From positions 1 to 17,394 of the forward strand of contig QNFC01000015.1 in assembly GCA_003645395.1 (NCBI GenBank): a DNA stretch of 17,394 nt, read 5' to 3'. Shown piece after piece: positions 13,121 through 17,394 of the stretch (position 1 is its first letter; each line of letters starts with the position of its first letter). A program made the position numbers and the translations under genes. The notes under the pieces are model-generated. The model ran no database searches, was not told the origin of the DNA, and saw nothing but the letters and a program-made list of their open reading frames with translations. Source of the DNA: Gammaproteobacteria bacterium (GTDB lineage: Bacteria > Pseudomonadota > Gammaproteobacteria > Immundisolibacterales > Immundisolibacteraceae).

Positions 13121-13164
13121 CATAAAAAAGGCCGCTATTTCTAGAAATAGCGGCCTTTTTTATG
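13121..13164. terminator. 44-bp perfect palindrome, bidirectional Rho-independent terminator
   Basis: The whole 44 bp is its own reverse complement: CATAAAAAAGGCCGCTATTT followed by CTAG, then the mirror arm. The GC-rich stem core GGCCGC is flanked by A6 and T6 runs, so it can stop transcripts from the ferredoxin side (plus) and from the glutamine synthetase side (minus), whose stop codon is 18 bp away. Confidence 0.92.
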
Positions 13165-13181
13165 TGGGATAAACCCCGGCG

Positions 13182-15356
13182 TTATCTGATGAACAGCATC
13201 TCCTGATACTTGGGCAGCGGCCAGAATTCATCGGCTACTTCTGTTTCAAGTGTATCCGCGTGGCCTCTAACTTCTTCCATCAGACCGCAGAGTTCATCGG
13301 CACAGTAGTGCATGTGTTCTTCGATTGATGCGAAGCCGTCCTTTGGCAGAGCTTCGCTGAGCCGGTTGACGGCGTCGATCATTGCACTGCTTTCCGCAGC
13401 AATGCTTTGGGCGATGCTGGTGTCAACTTCAATGCCCATGTCTGTCATGCCGGCGCTGGCCATTGAAAGCTCGGAAAGATACTGCATGGCCGCCGGATAA
13501 AGCCGGGTTTTAGCTATATCAACAACCAGTTTGGCTTCGACTTCGATTGACATCACATACTGCTCGGAATAAACCTCGAAACGACTTTCCAGTTCGAGGG
13601 GAGAGAGCACGCCCGTTTTTTCAAACAGCGCTTTAACGGATGCTTCACGAAAAGCGGGTAGTGCGTCGGCAGTGTTGGGAATGTTCTTCAGGCCGCGCTC
13701 TTCAACCGCGGCGGTGTGCCAGCCAGTTGAGTAGCCGTCACCACCGAAGATCACGTTGCTGTGGTCTTCCATGATTACTTTGAGCACGCTCAGTACCGCG
13801 GCAGATTCATCTTTGCCTGCGCCCAGTTCTGCTTCGAGTTTGTCGGCAATGTGATTGAGTGAGTCCGCAAGCATGGTGTTCATTGCAATCAGCGGGCCGG
13901 AGACCGACATGGCTGAACCAACGGCGCGGAACTCAAAGCGATTACCGGTAAATGCAAACGGTGACGTGCGGTTGCGGTCGCCCGGGTCACGTTCAAAATT
14001 GAGAATCTGATCGATGCCAAGGTCCATTTCGCCACCGGTTTCGCTGGTGGCTGTTTTGCCGTCGAGAATGTTCTGAAATACCTGCTCGAGTTGCTCACCC
14101 AGATAGACAGATAAAATTGCCGGTGGCGCTTCGTTGGCGCCAAGACGGTGATCATTGCCGGCGGAGGCAACGACTGCGCGCAGCAGTGGACCAAACAGGT
14201 GTACACCGCGGATAACCGCGCCGCAGAACAGCAGGAAATTCAGGTTTTTGTGCGGGGTGTCACCCGGGTCAAGCAGGTTGCCCTGAGTGGCATTGCCGAC
14301 GGACCAGTTGACGTGCTTGCCTGAGCCGTTGATGCCGGCAAAAGGTTTTTCATGTAGCAAACAGAGGAAACCATGCTTTTTAGCAGTTGCCTTCATCAGG
14401 GTCATCATTAGCTGCTGATGGTCGGCAGCGACGTTGGCGGCCTCAAAATAAGGGGCTATTTCGTACTGGCCGGGGGCCACTTCGTTATGATGGGTTTTGG
14501 CAGGAATACCCAGCCGGTATAGCTGGTCCTCAAGATCCTGCATGAAGTTCTGTACCCGCGCGGGGATGGCGCCAAAATAATGGTCATCGAATTCCTGACC
14601 TTTGGCAGAGGCAGCACCAAACAGTGTGCGCCCCGCCAGTAGCAGGTCGGGACGGGAATTGGCAAAATTGAGGTCGATCAAGAAATATTCCTGTTCTGCA
14701 CCGCAGCTGGCGTTGAGCGGCGCTATATCGGTCTCACCCATCAGTGATAGCACTCGGCTACCGGCTTTATTCATGGCGTCGTTTGATCGCAGGAGTGGAA
14801 TTTTTTTATCCAGCGCGTCGCCGGTCCATGACATAAACACGCTGGGGATCATCAGCGTAGCGCCGTTGTCGGTGTGCATGATGTAAACGGGGCTGGTGGG
14901 GTCCCACGCGGTGTAACCGCGGGCAGCGTTGGTGGCGCGAATGCTGCCATTGGGGAATGAGGAGCCATCTGGCTCGCCCTTGATCAGCAGACTGCCGGTA
15001 AATTCGGTAATTGCATGGCCATCGGAGTTGGTGATGATGAAACCATCATGTTTTTCAGCAGTGATATTGGTGAGCGGATAGAAAATGTGCGAGAAGAACT
15101 TCGCTCCCTTGGCGATCGCCCAGTCTTTCATTGCGGCGGCAACGACGTCGGCGGTGGCAGGTTCCAGTGGTGCACCGGTCTGAACGGTTTTTTTGATTGC
15201 TTTGTAGGCGTTTTTGGACAGAGCTTCTTCCATGGTTGCCAGGCTAAAGACGTCGCAGCCCCAGATATCACCGAGTGGCTCAGTCATTTCTACCGACGTT
15301 GACGCGCGGTTGGTGATTTCAAGAATTGCCTGGGTGCGGGATGCGCTTTGACTCAT
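13182..15356 (-). CDS. glnN: Type III glutamine synthetase (GlnN family)
   Basis: This enzyme joins ammonia to glutamate using ATP. Its 724 residues and motif order identify the large GSIII type (about 700-730 residues), not GSI (about 470). Visible are an N-terminal GSIII block (IWGCDVFSLATMEEAL, 31-46), SFPNGSIRATNAARGYTAWDP (GSIII-specific, about 133-153), GAEQEYFLID (219-228), NEVAPGQYEIAP (291-302), HEKPFAGINGSGKH (335-348), and NRFEFRAVGSAMS. A long C-terminal helical region (about 560-724) follows. ATG 15356 has GAGGAAAC upstream. The 5' region carries a -24/-12 promoter-like element and two NtrC-like dyads. GSI is the usual housekeeping enzyme in Gammaproteobacteria, so this is probably a supplementary synthetase used under nitrogen limitation; whether a GSI gene is elsewhere cannot be seen. 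Confidence 0.96.
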   Translation of the reverse strand: MSQSASRTQAILEITNRASTSVEMTEPLGDIWGCDVFSLATMEEALSKNAYKAIKKTVQTGAPLEPATADVVAAAMKDWAIAKGAKFFSHIFYPLTNITAEKHDGFIITNSDGHAITEFTGSLLIKGEPDGSSFPNGSIRATNAARGYTAWDPTSPVYIMHTDNGATLMIPSVFMSWTGDALDKKIPLLRSNDAMNKAGSRVLSLMGETDIAPLNASCGAEQEYFLIDLNFANSRPDLLLAGRTLFGAASAKGQEFDDHYFGAIPARVQNFMQDLEDQLYRLGIPAKTHHNEVAPGQYEIAPYFEAANVAADHQQLMMTLMKATAKKHGFLCLLHEKPFAGINGSGKHVNWSVGNATQGNLLDPGDTPHKNLNFLLFCGAVIRGVHLFGPLLRAVVASAGNDHRLGANEAPPAILSVYLGEQLEQVFQNILDGKTATSETGGEMDLGIDQILNFERDPGDRNRTSPFAFTGNRFEFRAVGSAMSVSGPLIAMNTMLADSLNHIADKLEAELGAGKDESAAVLSVLKVIMEDHSNVIFGGDGYSTGWHTAAVEERGLKNIPNTADALPAFREASVKALFEKTGVLSPLELESRFEVYSEQYVMSIEVEAKLVVDIAKTRLYPAAMQYLSELSMASAGMTDMGIEVDTSIAQSIAAESSAMIDAVNRLSEALPKDGFASIEEHMHYCADELCGLMEEVRGHADTLETEVADEFWPLPKYQEMLFIR

Positions 15357-15424
15357 TTCTTTGTTTCCTCAACATTGAGTGAATGGGTGTAGCCGGACAG
15401 TCTGGTGTTCCAAAAAAAGTAGTA

Positions 15425-15436
15425 CGCTGATCAGCG
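15425..15436. promoter_or_regulatory. 12-bp perfect palindrome in the glutamine synthetase leader
   Basis: CGCTGATCAGCG lies 69 bp before the glutamine synthetase start codon. If the sigma-54-type start at about 15531 is right it is in the transcribed leader, where it may form a short hairpin, or it may be a DNA-binding site for a second regulator. No partner is suggested by the sequence. Confidence 0.3.
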
Positions 15437-15493
15437 CGTTTAGATCATCGATTACCACTGATTACAGCGGGGTTATGCCACTGTGCTGCAAGC

Positions 15494-15554
15494 CACGATA
15501 ATTTGCCTGCCCCACAGTTCGAGTTTCTTCGAATTTATTTAGGCAATTATCGTG
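15494..15554. repeat. Imperfect inverted repeat overlapping the -24/-12 element
   Basis: CACGATAATTTGCCT (15494-15508) and AGGCAATTATCGTG (15541-15554) are reverse complements except for one extra T in the left arm, separated by 32 bp that contain a smaller TTCGA/TTCGAA symmetry. The right arm on the minus strand is part of the proposed -24/-12 promoter, so the repeat may be an inverted duplicate of it, or the promoter match may only be a by-product of the repeat. Confidence 0.5.
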
Positions 15555-15557
15555 CCG
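15542..15557 (-). promoter_or_regulatory. Candidate sigma-54 (-24/-12) promoter of the type III glutamine synthetase
   Basis: On the minus strand CGGCACGATAATTGCC fits the sigma-54 consensus TGGCACG-N4-TTGCW at all but the first and last bases, with GG and GC exactly 10 nt apart. Transcription would start near 15531, about 175 nt before the start codon. Two NtrC-like dyads lie about 175 and 220 bp upstream of that point, the usual enhancer range. Confidence 0.58.
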
Positions 15558-15696
15558 AAGATAAGAGTGCCGCCCTGCAGGACGTCATAGCGATAGAACC
15601 GAGTTTAGATTACTTTAAATTGCTGAAAAAAGCAGAGCGCTACCGCGAGCTAGTGGGGTCGGTGGGGAGGCAGTTGTTGTCAGGAAGAGCAGGTTT

Positions 15697-15713
15697 TGCA
15701 CCAGGATAGTGCG
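15697..15713. promoter_or_regulatory. Candidate NtrC-binding site (proximal)
   Basis: TGCACCAGGATAGTGCG fits the NtrC dyad TGCACY-N5-RGTGCA, with GCAC and GTGC 7 bp apart and 5 of 6 bases in the right half-site. Its centre is about 174 bp upstream of the predicted sigma-54 start of the glutamine synthetase gene. Confidence 0.58.
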
Positions 15714-15745
15714 GTAGCTGCTGTTACGCATCATTATGGACGTTA

Positions 15746-15762
15746 AGCACCAGTCAGGTGCT
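15746..15762. promoter_or_regulatory. Candidate NtrC-binding site (distal)
   Basis: AGCACCAGTCAGGTGCT is a perfect dyad (AGCACC/GGTGCT with 5 bp between) containing the NtrC core GCAC-N7-GTGC. Its centre is 49 bp upstream of the proximal site and about 223 bp from the predicted start. It could also be read as a hairpin, but no T-run follows. Confidence 0.58.
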
Positions 15763-15789
15763 TGCGGGAGCAGCGGCGCCTTAAAGACT

Positions 15790-15829
15790 AAAAAAGCTGC
15801 GCCGTTTAGATTAACGGCGCAGCTTTAAA
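15790..15829 (-). terminator. Rho-independent terminator of the VOC dioxygenase gene
   Basis: Perfect 14-bp arms AAAGCTGCGCCGTT (15793-15806) and AACGGCGCAGCTTT (15813-15826) flank a 6-nt loop. On the minus strand the stem runs into TTTTTT (15795-15790), and it lies about 35 bp after the dioxygenase stop codon. Confidence 0.88.
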
Positions 15830-15863
15830 CAACAGGTCAGGACGACAGGTAACGTCGCTGCAG

Positions 15864-16766
15864 TTACGCCATTGCGGGCATTTTATGGCCCCAGTCGCTG
15901 AGCTCGGAGTAACGAGCAACTTCCCAGTTGTCATCGTCGATGATGATGCCACCCCAGCCGTATTCACAGGCGAATCCGGACGGCGTGATCATGTAAAAGG
16001 AAGTCATCTGGTCGTTGGGATGATGGCCAATGCCCATGCGAATAGGCACGTTGGCGGCCATGCAGCGATCCAGTGCCAGGCCGACATCATTCAAATCGTT
16101 GACCTGCACCATCATATGGTCGATTCGTTGAGGCACCGGTGCTTCAGCAACTGCAATGGAATGATGTCGGCCGGTGCCGACATGGTAAAAAGTGGCGTCC
16201 AGCACGGGGCCTCCGGGGGCAATTTCGCCTTTGATGTAATCACTGACGGTGAGCCCCAGAGTTTGCTGGTAAAAATTGTTGGTTTCCTGCGCGCTTTTGG
16301 CAATGACGACTAAATGACCCACACCGAGTTCATCGGCTAGAAAGCCATTAGCAACCACCGGCGAACTAAAGCGCTTGCTCAACGCAACCATGCGCGGGCT
16401 GAAGTAAAACTCGTGGTGCCAGCCATTGGGGTCCAGGCAGGTATAAAGCTTATCAACTCGGCGTAATTCGGCGGTGGCGTCGTCACCGGCGGTGACTTCC
16501 ACTCCGCACGAGCGTAGCTGCTCAACATAGACTTCGAGTTTCGTTTCGGTATCAAATTCCCAGCCCAAAGCCAGCAGGTCGTCGCTGCCGTCTTCAATCA
16601 GCAGGAATCGCTGCTCGTAGTCGTCGAGCCGTAACCCCAGGCTGTTGCTGTTACGAATGCCGACCTGGGTGCCGAGGATGTTGACGGCGAAATCTTCCCA
16701 TTTAGCTAAATCAGCCACCCCATAGATCATGTAACCGAGTGATGAAATAGGTGAAAGTGCAGCCAT
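15864..16766 (-). CDS. Type I (VOC) extradiol dioxygenase, BphC/HsaC-like
   Basis: This 300-residue two-domain vicinal-oxygen-chelate enzyme cleaves catechol-type rings at the meta position with Fe(II). Against BphC of biphenyl degraders (metal ligands His146, His210, Glu260; pocket His195, His241, Tyr250) the equivalents are His151 (VGHLVV), His217 (IDHMMV), Glu268 (ACEYGWG), His202 (RHHSIA), His249 (GHHPND) and Tyr258. The N-terminal copy (about 8-125) is the non-metal domain of the fold, and the ending SDWGHKMP resembles the BphC/HsaC tail. Substrates in this group include 2,3-dihydroxybiphenyl and the steroid catechol 3,4-DHSA; which applies here cannot be told. ATG 16766 has GGAGG 9 nt upstream. 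It stands alone as a single-gene unit with its own terminator, divergent from arfB, so its pathway partners must lie elsewhere. Confidence 0.92.
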   Translation of the reverse strand: MAALSPISSLGYMIYGVADLAKWEDFAVNILGTQVGIRNSNSLGLRLDDYEQRFLLIEDGSDDLLALGWEFDTETKLEVYVEQLRSCGVEVTAGDDATAELRRVDKLYTCLDPNGWHHEFYFSPRMVALSKRFSSPVVANGFLADELGVGHLVVIAKSAQETNNFYQQTLGLTVSDYIKGEIAPGGPVLDATFYHVGTGRHHSIAVAEAPVPQRIDHMMVQVNDLNDVGLALDRCMAANVPIRMGIGHHPNDQMTSFYMITPSGFACEYGWGGIIIDDDNWEVARYSELSDWGHKMPAMA

Positions 16767-16943
16767 TGTTGTTGCCTCCGTTGCTTCCTGCGACCCGTCT
16801 GTGGGCCTGAAAATTAGATTGATAAAGTCGTGCAGTCCATTATTGTAACTGCTGCCTTCTCTTATAGATTTCTGCTGGTGGTTATTTCCGTGGTCGAGGA
16901 GCGCTAAAATAGGCTATTAAGTATTTACCCTAGAACGGCTTGC

Positions 16944-17360
16944 ATGGCGCTAAAAATTTCCCATAACGTCTCCATCCCTGATGCTGAAATTGAGCTGACG
17001 GCTATTCGTGCCCAGGGGGCAGGTGGTCAGAACGTCAACAAGGTGTCGTCGGCGATTCATTTGCGATTTGATATTAACCACTCGTCTCTGCCCGCTTTTT
17101 ACAAAGAACGTTTGTTGGCCCTGGGTGATCGGCGCATCAGCAAAGAGGGGGTGATTGTGATCAAGGCGCAGCAATTTCGTACCCAGGAGAAAAATCGTGA
17201 GAGCGCCCTGATGCGATTGCTCGAATTGATCAAAGGGGCCACGGTTGTGCAGAAAGCGCGCCGACCGACCAAAGCGACCCGTGGTTCGCAAACCCGGCGC
17301 ATGGACAGTAAGACCCGGCGGGGAAAAACCAAAGCGCTGCGCGGTCGGGTGGTTGAATAA
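16944..17360 (+). CDS. arfB: Alternative ribosome-rescue peptidyl-tRNA hydrolase ArfB (YaeJ)
   Basis: ArfB frees ribosomes stalled at the 3' end of broken mRNAs by hydrolysing the peptidyl-tRNA; it acts as a backup for trans-translation. The 138 residues match E. coli YaeJ (140). The catalytic GGQ is at 27-29 in IRAQGAGGQNVNKVSSAIHLRFD, and YKERLLALGDRRIS and GVIVIKAQQFRTQEKNRE follow. The C-terminal 35 or so residues are a Lys/Arg-rich tail (KARRPTKATRGS...KTRRGKTKALRGR) that threads into the empty mRNA channel. Release factors RF1/RF2 are excluded by the short length and lack of anticodon-like motifs. The ATG at 16944 has no clear Shine-Dalgarno. TAAAAT at 16905-16910 is a possible -10. The 177-bp gap to the divergent dioxygenase holds both promoters. 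Confidence 0.96.
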   Translation: MALKISHNVSIPDAEIELTAIRAQGAGGQNVNKVSSAIHLRFDINHSSLPAFYKERLLALGDRRISKEGVIVIKAQQFRTQEKNRESALMRLLELIKGATVVQKARRPTKATRGSQTRRMDSKTRRGKTKALRGRVVE

Positions 17361-17394
17361 AGGGTTGACCCAAGCGAAATTCTTAATTTAGGAA

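Larger units (their letters stand above)
15357..15792. other. Long regulatory intergenic region upstream of the type III glutamine synthetase
   Basis: There is no convincing gene in these 436 bases. A 68-codon frame (15503-15709, TTG start) has no ribosome site and overlaps regulatory elements of the opposite strand. Listed separately are a 12-bp palindrome, a large inverted repeat, a sigma-54-type -24/-12 element and two NtrC-like dyads. The gap runs on to the terminator of the VOC dioxygenase at 15793, so the region serves the glutamine synthetase alone. Confidence 0.6.

Noticed and set aside
15460..15482. Second possible sigma-54 element on the minus strand (TGGCATAACCCCGCTG)
   Set aside because: GG and GC are 9 nt apart instead of the required 10.
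15503..15709. 68-codon plus-strand open frame upstream of the glutamine synthetase
   Set aside because: TTG start without a ribosome site, no recognised motif, and overlap with the -24/-12 and proximal NtrC-like elements of the opposite strand. A decayed gene fragment cannot be excluded.
1..17394. tRNA genes, CRISPR arrays, insertion sequences, integrase or phage genes, toxin-antitoxin or defence systems
   Set aside because: None seen on reading both strands; every intergenic gap is short or explained by regulatory elements.

Overview
The window reads as a stretch of gammaproteobacterial chromosome. The best-recognised proteins (RhlB, GlnRS, ArfB and a PhoP/PhoQ-like pair) resemble their Escherichia/Pseudomonas counterparts closely. 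The mixture of housekeeping genes with ring-cleavage enzymes would suit a marine or soil aromatic/steroid degrader, but genus or family cannot be fixed from sequence reading alone. There are no tRNA or rRNA genes, insertion sequences or CRISPR arrays. Genes are tightly packed and base composition looks even by eye.

Layout. (i) 1-850, minus: 5' part of an HlyD-type membrane fusion protein, cut by the window edge and divergent from rhlB. (ii) 974-4177, plus: rhlB, a small ABM-fold monooxygenase carrying the Asn/Trp/His triad of IsdG haem oxygenases, and an aldehyde dehydrogenase of the 2-hydroxymuconic-semialdehyde type. (iii) 4232-7205, plus: an apparent signalling operon of a His-rich exported protein, a second small exported protein, a PhoP-like response regulator and a PhoQ-like kinase, preceded by a perfect 11-bp-period direct repeat and a leader hairpin. 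(iv) 7208-9115: a spermidine-synthase-fold protein (minus) divergent from an exported, probable outer-membrane beta-barrel protein (plus) whose upstream region carries a Fur-box-like element. (v) 9192-10359, minus: a LigA/LigB class III extradiol dioxygenase pair. (vi) 10561-13026, plus: glnS, a GFA-family zinc protein and a two-cluster ferredoxin whose start overlaps the GFA stop, closed by a 44-bp perfect palindromic bidirectional terminator. (vii) 13182-15356, minus: a 724-residue type III glutamine synthetase. (viii) 15864-16766, minus: a type I (VOC) extradiol dioxygenase of the BphC/HsaC kind. (ix) 16944-17360, plus: arfB.

The most informative non-coding region is 15357-15792, upstream of the type III glutamine synthetase. 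It holds a -24/-12 element and two GCAC-N7-GTGC dyads that match the NtrC site, so this gene is probably under sigma-54/NtrC nitrogen control. The second is the start of the PhoPQ-like operon, where the direct repeat has the arrangement of an OmpR/PhoP-family box and may allow autoregulation. Three ring-cleavage or post-cleavage functions (HMS-type dehydrogenase, LigAB, VOC dioxygenase) are scattered through the window rather than forming one operon, so a shared pathway is only a hypothesis.
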